64,000 bases of DNA from Spirochaetota bacterium (GTDB taxonomy: Bacteria; Spirochaetota; Spirochaetia; Treponematales; UBA12059), in NCBI GenBank assembly GCA_029547205.1, contig JAKPPT010000131.1, positions 19,686 through 83,685 on the forward strand. Direction: 5' to 3'. The position numbers and the translations under genes are program-made. The notes under the pieces are model-generated. The model was not told where the DNA came from, made no database searches, and saw only the letters and a program-made list of their open reading frames with translations. Below are positions 17,368 to 25,792 of the stretch, piece by piece (the stretch's first letter is position 1; every line of letters begins with the position of its first letter).

Positions 17368-19520
17368 TGGAACTCAATGCTGGAAAACAGTTTAAAGTAC
17401 TAAAAGAAACAACAATTGCACCAAAATCCGTTCATCGTGGTTATGCAATGAGAACGCTTTACATTAACGTCGGAACTGGTGAAATTAAAGAAAAACCAGT
17501 TTCTGAAGATATGAAAAAACGCTTTACCGGGGGTAAAGGTTTTGGGCTCAAGCTGCTCTGGGATGCAGTTAAGCCGACAACACGATGGAATGATCCTGAA
17601 AACGAAATCAATATTGCAATGGGTCCTATTTGTGGAAACACCAATTATCCCGGTTCTGGCAAGAGCCTTGTTGTTTCTCTATCACCCACAACAGGAATAC
17701 CTATTGATTCGAATGTGGGCGGCTATTTTGGTCCTTACCTCAAGTTTGGCGGCTGGGATGCTCTCGAACTTCAAGGTAAAGCCGATAGTGATGTAATTGT
17801 TTTTATTGACAGCAATACAGGTTTAATTCAAATATTGGAAGCTCCACAAAATCTGCCAGGGGACACTCATTTGCTTGCAGAAGAACTTACCCGTGCATTT
17901 GCACAGGATGAACAGGATCTTCAGGCTGTTTCAGTTGTCTCTTCAGGACGTGGAGCAGAACATACATACCTTGGACTTCTTAACTTTAGTCTATGGGATA
18001 AACGACGAAACGGTGTCCGTGTTAAACAGGCAGGCCGCGGTGGTATCGGTACCGTGTTCCGTGATAAAAAAATAAAGGCACTTGTCGTTCACTTCAAAGG
18101 TGTTCATCAAAACCTCAATGATGCGGCTGATCCGGCTGCAGTACAGCGCATTGGTCTCAAACTCCATAAGGAAATTATTGTGAATGATGACAAACAGTGC
18201 AAAATGCGCAGGCAGGGAACAGCGCACCTCATGGAAGTAATGAACGACTACGATCTCCTCCCAACAAAAAATCATCAATACGGACAGGATCCAAAAGGTC
18301 CAGAACTTGCAAGTTGGGTATGGGAAAAGCTTTTTAGCCAGAAGCTTCCTGATGGCTGCTGGTATGGTTGTACACTAGCTTGCGCTCATGCAGTCGATAA
18401 CTTTGAACTTAAAACAGGTCCTTATAAAGGAACAAAAGTTTGTGTAGATGGACCGGAGTACGAAACCGCAGCTGGCGTTGGTTCTAACATATACTGTTAT
18501 GACCCGGAAGGTATTCTGGAAATTAATTTTTACTGTGATACATACGGTATTGATACAATCAGTTTTGGAACTATTACTGGCTTCCTCATGGAATGCTGGG
18601 AAAAAGGCATTATCGATGCTTCTAAAACAGAAGGCGTTGATCTAACCTGGGGCAACTGGAAAGGTGCATGTGAAATTCTCCATAAAATGGCTGAAGGTAC
18701 CGAATTCGGCAAGCTTGTCGGCAAAGGTGTTAAGTTCTTGGCTGAATATTTTGTAAATACGTATGGTGCAGATCCTCAATACATGAAAGATATTGCGCTC
18801 CATGGAAAGGGACTCGAGCAGTCACAGTACATTTCCAAAGAATCGCTTGCTCAGCAGGGTGGGTACTACCTCACCAATAAGGGTCCGCAACACGATGAAG
18901 CATGGCTCATTTTCATGGATATGGTTAATAACATGCTTCCAACCTTTGAGAAGAAAGCAGATGCTCTGCACTACTTCCCTATGTTCCGAACATGGTTTGG
19001 ACTCCAGGGTCTCTGTAAGCTCCCCTGGAACGATATTGAACCCGCTGACAATGCAAAATGGCCTGAACCAAACAAAGTCCCCGATCATGTTAAAAATTAT
19101 TGCGACTTATATACAGCAATTACCGGTGAACCGCTCGATTGGGACGGACTTATCATCCAGAGCGAACGCGTCTATAATTTCCAGCGTGTATTTAACCTGA
19201 GAATGGGTCACGGTCTCCGCAATGATGATTATCCTCCATATCGGGCTATGGGTCCTGTAACACCAGAAGAGTATGAATCCCGAAAAGAGCGGTATGATAA
19301 ACAACTCAGTGAAAAGCTCAATCTAAAGCCCGAAACCATGAGCACTGCAGAAAAAATTGCAGCGCTGCGAAAATACCGATTATCACAGTACGAAAGCCTT
19401 GTTGATGCTGTCTATAAGCGCCGAGGATGGAATAACCAGGGTGTTCCAACCGTTGAACATCTCCAAAAACTTGGTATGGATCTTCCCGAAGTAATAGCAG
19501 TTGTAAAACAGCATCTTTAA
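17367..19520 (+). CDS. aor: tungsten-dependent aldehyde:ferredoxin oxidoreductase
   Basis: The protein has 717 residues, somewhat longer than archaeal AOR (~605), mainly through an N-terminal lead of about 25 residues and a C-terminal extension. Recognisable parts: RFTGGKGFGLKLLW (pterin-binding N-domain), GPICGNTNYPGSGK, SPTTGIPIDSNVGGYFGPYLKFGGWDA and RGGIGTVFRDKKIKALVV. The iron-sulfur cysteines lie in DGCWYGCTLACAH, with a fourth candidate in LQGLCKLPW. It oxidises aldehydes to acids with ferredoxin as acceptor, or reduces acids, using a tungstopterin cofactor. It is coupled to the preceding polyferredoxin gene. The metal (W rather than Mo) is a family property, not visible in the sequence. 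Confidence 0.93.
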   Translation: MELNAGKQFKVLKETTIAPKSVHRGYAMRTLYINVGTGEIKEKPVSEDMKKRFTGGKGFGLKLLWDAVKPTTRWNDPENEINIAMGPICGNTNYPGSGKSLVVSLSPTTGIPIDSNVGGYFGPYLKFGGWDALELQGKADSDVIVFIDSNTGLIQILEAPQNLPGDTHLLAEELTRAFAQDEQDLQAVSVVSSGRGAEHTYLGLLNFSLWDKRRNGVRVKQAGRGGIGTVFRDKKIKALVVHFKGVHQNLNDAADPAAVQRIGLKLHKEIIVNDDKQCKMRRQGTAHLMEVMNDYDLLPTKNHQYGQDPKGPELASWVWEKLFSQKLPDGCWYGCTLACAHAVDNFELKTGPYKGTKVCVDGPEYETAAGVGSNIYCYDPEGILEINFYCDTYGIDTISFGTITGFLMECWEKGIIDASKTEGVDLTWGNWKGACEILHKMAEGTEFGKLVGKGVKFLAEYFVNTYGADPQYMKDIALHGKGLEQSQYISKESLAQQGGYYLTNKGPQHDEAWLIFMDMVNNMLPTFEKKADALHYFPMFRTWFGLQGLCKLPWNDIEPADNAKWPEPNKVPDHVKNYCDLYTAITGEPLDWDGLIIQSERVYNFQRVFNLRMGHGLRNDDYPPYRAMGPVTPEEYESRKERYDKQLSEKLNLKPETMSTAEKIAALRKYRLSQYESLVDAVYKRRGWNNQGVPTVEHLQKLGMDLPEVIAVVKQHL

Positions 19521-19534
19521 CCATCAAAAAAAAG

Positions 19535-19566
19535 AAAAGGCTGTCCTTTTAGGGCAGCCTTTTTTA
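19535..19566 (+). terminator. rho-independent terminator after AOR
   Basis: AAAAGGCTGTCCT / AGGGCAGCCTTTT stem (one G-T wobble) with a short T loop and a T-rich tail. Located between the convergent AOR and Nudix genes; same core as 4549 and 13137. Confidence 0.88.
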
Positions 19567-19580
19567 TTACGATTTTGTTT

Positions 19581-20138
19581 TTAATGCGAATAACCTCGAT
19601 AGCGCATATAAAAAAACAGTGATGCTGTCATTAACGCGTGTCCTGCATCTTCTCCGCCTACCATATCAATTGCATCTTTTTCAGGTATGAGTACAACCTC
19701 AATTTCTTCATGTTCATCGAGATATTGTGGCCGCACCAACGTACAATTTTCCGCTATAAATGCATGAAAATGATTGCACATAAATGCTGGGTTTGGATTT
19801 AAGACCCCAAGCGGGACAATCATTTCGGGCTGATACCCTGTTTCTTCTACAAGCTCACGAGCAATTGCAAGCGAAGGATCTTCGCCTTTTTCGATAATCC
19901 CTCCCGGAAACTCAAGTGATACAGTATTAGTACCATGTCTGAACTGCCGTATCATAACAAACTTTCTTCCCTCCGGTGTTTCGACAACCGGAATTACGCC
20001 AGCCCAATCCAAAGAATCAATAAGGAAAAACGTACCCTCTTTACCTTCACAAGATTTTCGCAGCACAGAGTATAGCTTAAAAATATGGCAATCCTGCAGA
20101 AGCTTACGCTCTATTTCTTCCCAGCATTGTATAATCAT
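19581..20138 (-). CDS. Nudix hydrolase, ADP-ribose pyrophosphatase-like
   Basis: The protein has 185 residues from the ATG at 20138 (MIIQCWEEIERKLLQ). The in-frame ATG at 20177 would add 13 hydrophobic residues and approach the divergent neighbour, so the shorter form is preferred; neither has a clear ribosome site. The Nudix box is complete: GGIIEKGEDPSLAIA then RELVEETGY, fitting G-x5-E-x7-REU-x-EE-x-G-U. Upstream VIPVVETPEGRKFVMIRQFRHG and downstream LNPNPAFMCNHFHAF match the ADP-ribose/NUDT5-type branch, which cleaves nucleoside diphosphate sugars. The specific substrate is not certain. Confidence 0.87.
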   Translation of the reverse strand: MIIQCWEEIERKLLQDCHIFKLYSVLRKSCEGKEGTFFLIDSLDWAGVIPVVETPEGRKFVMIRQFRHGTNTVSLEFPGGIIEKGEDPSLAIARELVEETGYQPEMIVPLGVLNPNPAFMCNHFHAFIAENCTLVRPQYLDEHEEIEVVLIPEKDAIDMVGGEDAGHALMTASLFFYMRYRGYSH

Positions 20139-20198
20139 ACATATCCAGTATACAATGAAAATAGAATTTATGCTCATACTATATTCAGGAGTTCCTGT

Positions 20199-21359
20199 AT
20201 GGAAAAAAAGCGAGTACTAATACTCTCTGCAAGCGTTGGAAGCGGGCACATTAGAGCAGCACAGGCTCTGGAAGAAGCATGTAACAAAAATCCGCTCATT
20301 GAAGAAGTACTCCATATCGACGCCCTTGAGTATACATCCTTTTTTTTGAGAAATCTCTATTCAAAAGGTTACCTTAAAGCTGTTCAGTATGTGCCAGATT
20401 TATGGGCATGGGGTTTCGAAAATACGGATGAACCATGGAAAAAGAGTCAATTTGGCATCGATATTCAAAAAGCTCAATCACAACCACTCGTAAAAAAAAT
20501 TCTCACCTACAACCCTGATTTTATTATCTGCACACACTTCACACCAGCAGATATTGTTTCGAGATTAATCATGCTCGATAAGTTGCATGCAAATCTTGGA
20601 ATCGTTGTAACTGATTTCTATGTACATGCACTCTGGTTAACCGATATTTTCACACGATACTTTGTTCCCAAAATGGAAAATAAAATACACCTTAATAAAT
20701 ATGGTATTCCGTTGGACAGAATTGAAGTTACCGGAATTCCTGTGATGCAGAGTTTTATACCCCCTGAAGACACGTCAGATCTTTTTAAAAAATATAATTT
20801 TGATCCTGCTATCCCAATAGTGCTTCTCTCTGCTGGAATGTTTGGCATTATGCCTGCAAAAGATATCCTCAGAATTCTCGAAAACATCCAGACACACTGT
20901 CATATTGTAATAATATGCGGTAAAAGTGAATCATTACGCAAACAGCTTCTGGCACTTATTGAAGAAGTAAAACCACGAAACCAATACACCATTGTAGGAT
21001 TTACCAATACCATGCACGATTACCTCCACATGGCAAAAGTTTTTATTGGCAAACCTGGAGGACTAGCTACCAGTGAAGCCCTCTGTGCAGGAGTCCCTAT
21101 GATAATCTGGAATCCGATACCGGGACAGGAAACATATAATGCTTACCATATTCTTGAAAACGGTGCAGGACTCTTACCGGATAACGCACTCACTATTGGC
21201 TACAAAGTTGATATGATTTTACAGGACGAGGTGCTCTATGAACAGCTTAAGAAAAATGCTTTGAGCATTGCTCAACCAAAAGCTGCTGAAACAATTATAG
21301 AGATAATGCTCCTCAATAATAATGAATCGCCTGTCAAAGCTTTTAAAAAGAAACAGTAA
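20199..21359 (+). CDS. MGDG-synthase-like glycosyltransferase (processive diacylglycerol glycosyltransferase type)
   Basis: The protein has 386 residues. The start at 20199 (MEKKRVLILSASVGSGH) has CAGGAG upstream; a longer frame back to 20085 lies over the Nudix gene and is not used. The N-terminal domain has the family signature SVGSGHIRAAQALEEA; the C-terminal GT-B domain has GKPGGLATSEALCAGVPMI and NPIPGQETYN, which bind the sugar nucleotide (GT28). Members such as UgtP and plant MGD1 move glucose or galactose onto diacylglycerol to make membrane glycolipids. Spirochaetes contain such glycolipids. Donor and acceptor are inferred from the family. Confidence 0.87.
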   Translation: MEKKRVLILSASVGSGHIRAAQALEEACNKNPLIEEVLHIDALEYTSFFLRNLYSKGYLKAVQYVPDLWAWGFENTDEPWKKSQFGIDIQKAQSQPLVKKILTYNPDFIICTHFTPADIVSRLIMLDKLHANLGIVVTDFYVHALWLTDIFTRYFVPKMENKIHLNKYGIPLDRIEVTGIPVMQSFIPPEDTSDLFKKYNFDPAIPIVLLSAGMFGIMPAKDILRILENIQTHCHIVIICGKSESLRKQLLALIEEVKPRNQYTIVGFTNTMHDYLHMAKVFIGKPGGLATSEALCAGVPMIIWNPIPGQETYNAYHILENGAGLLPDNALTIGYKVDMILQDEVLYEQLKKNALSIAQPKAAETIIEIMLLNNNESPVKAFKKKQ

Positions 21360-21390
21360 TTTGAGACTACCAGACACTATCTAATGCGGT

Positions 21391-22821
21391 TTATATTTTG
21401 TCTATCAGCATGGAACATTTACCAGAAGGAATAGGCAGTGTCTTTTTCTTTTTTCCGATAATGTTGATGGTAAAATAGTACAGCTTTTCAGATTCCATGT
21501 GGATTTCCCACCCTCGACCACTTTTGTTTGAAAGAATCGTTACCATGTTACGCTTGAGGCTGAGGTTATCAATACCCATAACCTCAAGATTGGGAATATT
21601 CCAGTCAACGGTTTTTCGTGGTAGTGAAACTGAAAGCCCTATGATATTTTCTATCATCATTGCAATTGTAGCTAATCCTATATAATGAAAGTACTGAGGC
21701 CGTGGCCATGCAGGTGAATCCGGATATATTGCCTTCCCTTCATTTTGTGGCTGATATGCTTCCCACACGAGCATCTTGCCAGAAGTATTTTCATTAGTAT
21801 GCATGGAATCAAGGATAAAATAGAGCAGCCTGATAGCGCTATCCCGGGCAATTTCCCACTGATCATATTTTTCGAGACCCTTGATTATCATATAGGTATA
21901 TGCAGGTATTACTGAGCCCCTGCATCCCATACCGCGCTTATCATAGTCAGGATCATCCATGGAAAGCGTCGGAAAAGGATTCTCCGAGCCAAATGTTGCA
22001 TGGTTTGATAGATGCTGAATGAGCCTTCCTGCACGCTCTTCATTGAGCATTTCACCTAAAAGTGGCCAGAATCCGCCTATATACTTTCTCTTAATCTGAG
22101 TTTCAGAGCCATCAAGATCATAGTAAAAACTATCTTCGTCATTCCACATCATCGAATTAATGCGGTTCTTCAATGAAAAATAGTTTCTTTTGTATATAAA
22201 ACTGATCTCTTTATCATTCAGAATATCTCCAAGCGCAGCCATGTACAAAGAATTGATAGCCATTACCGCATTAAAATCGATTGGATAGACACATTCTCCT
22301 CTCGGAAGATTAAAGAGCCCTGTGGCTGTAAGTGGTGGTGCATAGAGACCATTTTCTTTTTTGAAATTTTCTTCTATCCATGTATAATATTTACGAAGGA
22401 TAGGCATAACGTCTTTTACACGTTTTTTATTAGCTGTTTTGTGAAATATATTGTATTCTGCCCAGGAAAACAGCGGCAGTCCAAGACATTCTGGATTATT
22501 GGCATCTGATATCACCGCGCCAGTGTTGATATCATATTTAGCACGTATGGCACCATTCGGTTCCTGTTTTGCATAGAGCGCATCTAATCCATTTGAACAT
22601 GAATATAATCTATTTGAATAAACAAGAAAAAAGGATGCAAAAATATGAGCATCTTGCTCTAAAATCGGGCTTTCAGGATAATAAAAAAACCGATTAGACC
22701 CGAACCCAGCAGATGCAGGTGGAGTAATCCAGCAGTCAGAAATAAGTGCCCAGGTTCTATCATAAATATCAACGAAATCTTGATCATAGAAATGTATGCC
22801 CGGGAAACCATGTTTACTCAA
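21391..22821 (-). CDS. (alpha/alpha)6-barrel glycoside hydrolase, trehalase/GH63-like
   Basis: The protein has 476 residues with a probable TTG start at 22821 (GAGGG about 10 bases upstream). The sequence is that of an (alpha/alpha)6-toroid glycosidase of the GH37/GH63/MGH1 kind: WITPPASAGFGSNRFFYYPES near the start, EPNGAIRAKYD, PLFSWAEYNIF, YPIDFNAVMAINSLYMAAL, KYIGGFWPLL and YQPQNEGKAIYPDSPAWPRPQYFHY near residue 390. Catalytic acid and base are probably among the conserved Asp/Glu in these segments, but I cannot assign them surely. Possible substrates are trehalose-like or alpha-mannosyl/glucosyl compatible solutes. There is no signal peptide, so it is cytoplasmic. It is convergent with the glycosyltransferase gene. 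Confidence 0.75.
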   Translation of the reverse strand: MSKHGFPGIHFYDQDFVDIYDRTWALISDCWITPPASAGFGSNRFFYYPESPILEQDAHIFASFFLVYSNRLYSCSNGLDALYAKQEPNGAIRAKYDINTGAVISDANNPECLGLPLFSWAEYNIFHKTANKKRVKDVMPILRKYYTWIEENFKKENGLYAPPLTATGLFNLPRGECVYPIDFNAVMAINSLYMAALGDILNDKEISFIYKRNYFSLKNRINSMMWNDEDSFYYDLDGSETQIKRKYIGGFWPLLGEMLNEERAGRLIQHLSNHATFGSENPFPTLSMDDPDYDKRGMGCRGSVIPAYTYMIIKGLEKYDQWEIARDSAIRLLYFILDSMHTNENTSGKMLVWEAYQPQNEGKAIYPDSPAWPRPQYFHYIGLATIAMMIENIIGLSVSLPRKTVDWNIPNLEVMGIDNLSLKRNMVTILSNKSGRGWEIHMESEKLYYFTINIIGKKKKTLPIPSGKCSMLIDKI

Positions 22822-22952
22822 AATACTTAGCCCTCTATACTATGCGATGATGAGAATGACAGCAAATCTATCAAAATATAATTGGAATATCAAGTTTTGT
22901 CAAATTTTTCATTAATTTTCAATACCATTCATATTGTGCCGATACTAATAGT

Positions 22953-23234
22953 ATGTTGATAACCCTCTATAAACTAATTGATGAGAACGCTGTCTATATA
23001 TATACAATTCATGACCGCGATAGGTTACTGGATTATCCGTATTCTGTAACAACAAACTGGCGAAAAAATGCTGGTAAAGGAAGAGAACGAACAAAAGGGT
23101 TTACAACTGAGTATGAAAAAAACCACTACATCCAGAAAGTGTTTAATGAAAAAATCAAAGCAGGATACAAAATTCTCTATTCATTTGAAAAAAAACACGA
23201 AATTCCAATTGATTTGACAAAGTTCGCCCATTAA
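22953..23234 (+). CDS. hypothetical protein, 93 aa
   Basis: This is a short, charged, Tyr- and Lys-rich protein (for example YIYTIHDRDRLLDYPYSVTTNWR) without signal peptide or membrane segment, which I do not recognise. No clear ribosome-binding site precedes the ATG at 22953. Codon use looks ordinary, no overlapping frame is a better candidate, and it fills an otherwise empty gap between two minus-strand genes, so I list it as a probable but unproven gene. Confidence 0.5.
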   Translation: MLITLYKLIDENAVYIYTIHDRDRLLDYPYSVTTNWRKNAGKGRERTKGFTTEYEKNHYIQKVFNEKIKAGYKILYSFEKKHEIPIDLTKFAH

Positions 23235-23348
23235 TTGTTATAGGTAATACCTGTCCCTCAAATTCCTCCTCAAATTCCTTAATTCAATCCGCATTGTTTA
23301 CCTGTAATGCAATCTAAGCTAATTATTTATAATTTTAACAGTACCTTT

Positions 23349-23705
23349 TTACTCTCCATACATGCTTCCTTTTTTTAGCCCGCTTTCATACAATTTACCA
23401 CATGCCAGATACATGCTCAGTTTTGTTGTAGCAAGGAGCATACCGTTTTTTTTTGCCTCATCAACCATGTCCTGTGTTGGTAGCTTTCCTCTGACAAAAA
23501 TTATTGCACTTATATCCATGAGATGAGCTGTCCGTATTGTTTGCAGAGTAGTAAGACCCGTGAGCAGTACAGAAGAATCTTTAGCGAATGCCATGACATC
23601 ACTCAATAAATCTGAACCGCAGGCACTCATAATTTCTGTGTCGAGTAATGTTTCGCCAGTAATAATGTCTGCCTGTAGGACTTTACATATTGTTTGTAGG
23701 TTCAT
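23349..23705 (-). CDS. DRTGG-domain protein
   Basis: The protein has 118 residues and AAAGGA upstream of the ATG. The whole protein is one DRTGG-type domain: MNLQTICKVLQADIITGETLL, then CGSDLLSDVMAFAKDSSVLLTGL, a strand AIIFVRGKLPTQDMV and GMLLATTKLSMYLACGKLYESG. Stand-alone DRTGG proteins are often found in gene clusters of [FeFe] hydrogenases in fermenters, along with the small HATPase seen at 8567; here it is 10 kb away from hydA. The fold resembles a CBS-like ligand-binding regulator. The ligand and role are unknown. It is divergent from thiF with 85 bases between the starts. Confidence 0.85.
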   Translation of the reverse strand: MNLQTICKVLQADIITGETLLDTEIMSACGSDLLSDVMAFAKDSSVLLTGLTTLQTIRTAHLMDISAIIFVRGKLPTQDMVDEAKKNGMLLATTKLSMYLACGKLYESGLKKGSMYGE

Positions 23706-23790
23706 AGTTTCCTTTCATCACAGTTACTGTAATTGGTTTTCACTTACTATAATAGTACCTAAAATTACTATATTTTGCTATATTATCAGC

Positions 23791-24408
23791 ATGGATAGAG
23801 AAACTATCAGAACAATTCTCTCTCACTTTACTGTCGGCATTGGAGGTGCTGGGGGACTTGGTTCAAACTGTGCAGTAGCACTGGCACGAAGCAATATCGG
23901 CACACTCATTATTGTAGACTTTGATACCGTGTCCGAAGCAAATCTCGACCGACAGTATTTTTTCCTGCCTCAGGTTGGGCAACCAAAGGTAGCTGCGCTC
24001 AAAGATACCATTAATACAATCAATCCGAACGTCACTGTACAGCCATTTATAGAAAGAGTAACAAGAGATTCCATTGCTCGCCTTTTTGCTTCCTGTGATA
24101 TTATTGTAGAAGCTTTTGATTCAGCAGAAACAAAGCTGATGTTTCTGGAAACCTGTATGCAATTATTCCCCGAAAAACCACTCATAACCGCTACCGGTCT
24201 TGCAGGATACGGTAACTCAACAGGGATGAAAGTCCGAACAAGCGGCAACTTAATCATCATTGGCGATGAATCTGCTGAAGTCTCGCCTGATAATCCACCA
24301 CTTGCGCCGCGTGTAGGCATCGCTGCAGCAATGCAGGCAAATGAAGCTATAGCAAAGCTTGTTGAAATTTACAGTAACGAGGAAACGTATGCGCATCGTA
24401 TTAAATAA
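23791..24408 (+). CDS. thiF: ThiF/MoeB-family sulfur-carrier adenylyltransferase, short form
   Basis: The protein has 205 residues from the ATG at 23791; a longer frame back to 23560 lies antisense to the DRTGG gene and is rejected. It has a Rossmann ATP site (VGIGGAGGLGSNCAVALARS), DFDTVSEANLDRQYFF (the E1 Asp/Arg adenylation motif), QPKVAALKDTI and ITATGLAGYGNS. It is the short ThiF form lacking the C-terminal CxxC zinc site. It should adenylate the C-terminal glycine of the ThiS-like protein encoded by the next gene, which overlaps by 20 bases. Role: sulfur transfer for thiamine, or possibly for pterin cofactor, since no thiazole synthase gene is adjacent. Confidence 0.87.
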   Translation: MDRETIRTILSHFTVGIGGAGGLGSNCAVALARSNIGTLIIVDFDTVSEANLDRQYFFLPQVGQPKVAALKDTINTINPNVTVQPFIERVTRDSIARLFASCDIIVEAFDSAETKLMFLETCMQLFPEKPLITATGLAGYGNSTGMKVRTSGNLIIIGDESAEVSPDNPPLAPRVGIAAAMQANEAIAKLVEIYSNEETYAHRIK

Positions 24409-24595
24409 TGAAACTATCGAACTTCCGGAACACACGGAAATAAGTGTTAAAGATTTACTTGATTATAAGCAGTGGTCTTTCCCGCTCATTATTGTTAAAC
24501 GCAATGGAAACCTAATACAGCGAAATGAATGGGCTCGGACGATAATTCACGATGGGGACACAGTAGACGCTATTCATCTCGTGTCCGGAGGTTGA
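24389..24595 (+). CDS. thiS: ThiS-like sulfur carrier protein
   Basis: The protein has 68 residues. I chose the ATG at 24389 (GAGG upstream, inside the end of thiF) rather than the in-frame start at 24359, because family members begin with a short strand like MRIVLNNETIEL. It has a ubiquitin-like fold, with SVKDLLDY and the C-terminal tail VSGG, the double glycine that is adenylated and thiocarboxylated. The 20-base overlap with thiF implies coupled translation. Confidence 0.88.
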   Translation: MRIVLNNETIELPEHTEISVKDLLDYKQWSFPLIIVKRNGNLIQRNEWARTIIHDGDTVDAIHLVSGG

Positions 24596-24600
24596 CCGCT

Positions 24601-25008
24601 TTACGATATACGAGTAAAAGATTCTTCAACCGTTACGGTATCGCAGAATGTCATTCTGACCGGACAGGTACGCGCTGCATGTTTTAGTTTTTCAAAATCT
24701 TCATCAGATATATCGCCTTTAATGGTGTATGCTACAATAATTTTTGCAATTTTTCTTGGATTCGCAGCCATCTCTTTCTGAAGTTCAAAGCTAATTTCCT
24801 TTACAGGAATACCTTTATTATGTGCAAACATGGTCATAATCACCGTTGCACAGGCACCAAATGAAACAGCACAAATATCTGTAGGAGAAAAACTGGAACC
24901 ATCTCCGCCATTATCTTTTGGAGCTACAAGCTTAAAGGTAGTACCCGATTCATGTACTATTTCCAACGTCGTAGGACTCAATGATTTTCCCTTCATTACA
25001 ACTGCCAT
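24601..25008 (-). CDS. OsmC-family protein
   Basis: The protein has 135 residues with AAGGAG upstream of the ATG. The OsmC/Ohr fold is recognised by the central GGGDGSSFSPTDICAVSFGACATVIM-type helix (Cys near residue 52) and the later ARTCPVRMTFCDTV with the second Cys; these two cysteines are the peroxidatic pair in this family. It reduces organic or fatty-acid hydroperoxides. It ends five bases from the end of thiS on the opposite strand. Family (OsmC versus YhfA-like) is not resolved. Confidence 0.88.
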   Translation of the reverse strand: MAVVMKGKSLSPTTLEIVHESGTTFKLVAPKDNGGDGSSFSPTDICAVSFGACATVIMTMFAHNKGIPVKEISFELQKEMAANPRKIAKIIVAYTIKGDISDEDFEKLKHAARTCPVRMTFCDTVTVEESFTRIS

Positions 25009-25091
25009 GGCATGCTCCTTTTTTTATTGAAAATTACGAGAGAATTGTATACTGTTTCATTATTACAAGTCAAATAACAAATGGGAGTACT

Positions 25092-25673
25092 ATGAACCAC
25101 ACCATCAAACTCATTGCATTTTTAGGAAACCCTGGCATACAATACCGAAACAACAGACACAATGTCGGGTGGCTCTTCTGTGATTCATGCAAATTGTTTT
25201 CTGAACTTTCCTGGAAACGCGGTTTCAAAGGACACTGGGCTTCGTTTGAAACATCAGGCATTAAGGTATACTGCATTAAACCAGAAACATACATGAACCA
25301 TTCAGGAGAAGCCATACAGGAGCTTGCTGCATACTACCAGATAACACGAGAAGAAGTACTTGTGGTACATGATGAACTGGAACTTCCATTTGGGTTTATT
25401 GGTATTAAATTTGGGGGCGGTCTTGGAGGACACAACGGACTCCGCTCCATGAATCAGCACTTACATGGACCAGATTTCTGGCGTCTCCGAATTGGTATTG
25501 GACGCCCTGATCATAGTGACATTGCAGGATACGTGTTATCAAATTTTAACAGCGAAGAACTATCAACTCTAAATAGAGCTATTTTCCCCAAAGCACTCGA
25601 GCTCATTGCTCCAGTATTAGCAGGAACAACCATACAAATCACCAAAGAAAACACAAAAGTTAAAGCTGTATGA
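25092..25673 (+). CDS. pth: peptidyl-tRNA hydrolase
   Basis: The protein has 193 residues from MNHTIKLIAFLGNPG at 25092; an upstream in-frame extension overlaps the OsmC gene. All family marks are present: GNPGIQYRNNRHNVGW with the catalytic His, KPETYMNHSGEA, VVHDELELPFG with the catalytic-site Asp, GLGGHNGLRSM and FWRLRIGIGRP. It recycles peptidyl-tRNA released from stalled ribosomes and is normally essential. Length is standard. The histidine leader promoter starts 20 bases downstream. Confidence 0.95.
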   Translation: MNHTIKLIAFLGNPGIQYRNNRHNVGWLFCDSCKLFSELSWKRGFKGHWASFETSGIKVYCIKPETYMNHSGEAIQELAAYYQITREEVLVVHDELELPFGFIGIKFGGGLGGHNGLRSMNQHLHGPDFWRLRIGIGRPDHSDIAGYVLSNFNSEELSTLNRAIFPKALELIAPVLAGTTIQITKENTKVKAV

Positions 25674-25696
25674 AACATCCACTCAAAACATAATAC

Positions 25697-25723
25697 TTGA
25701 CACGCATGCAATAAGCATATAAT
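25697..25723 (+). promoter_or_regulatory. his operon promoter
   Basis: A full-consensus TTGACA (25697-25702) and a full-consensus TATAAT (25718-25723) are separated by 15 bases, a little short of optimal. Transcription should begin near 25729-25731, only two to four bases before the leader-peptide ATG. Confidence 0.75.
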
Positions 25724-25732
25724 ACTGAGCGC

Positions 25733-25792
25733 ATGATTATGTTTTCTATGCATCTCCATCATCATCATTTTTCTCATCCGGAGGCGTCATAG
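25733..25792 (+). CDS. hisL: histidine operon leader peptide (HisL-like)
   Basis: The 19-residue ORF reads MIMFSMHLHHHHFSHPEAS and contains six His codons, four of them consecutive (25757-25768). It lies between the his promoter and a rho-independent terminator in front of hisG, which is the layout of a classical His-codon attenuator. No Shine-Dalgarno sequence is visible and the predicted transcript starts within a few bases of the ATG, so the peptide may be translated from a nearly leaderless message, or from the ATG at 25739 or 25748. Ribosome stalling at the His codons would leave the following anti-terminator arm (25782-25794) free. Confidence 0.85.
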   Translation: MIMFSMHLHHHHFSHPEAS

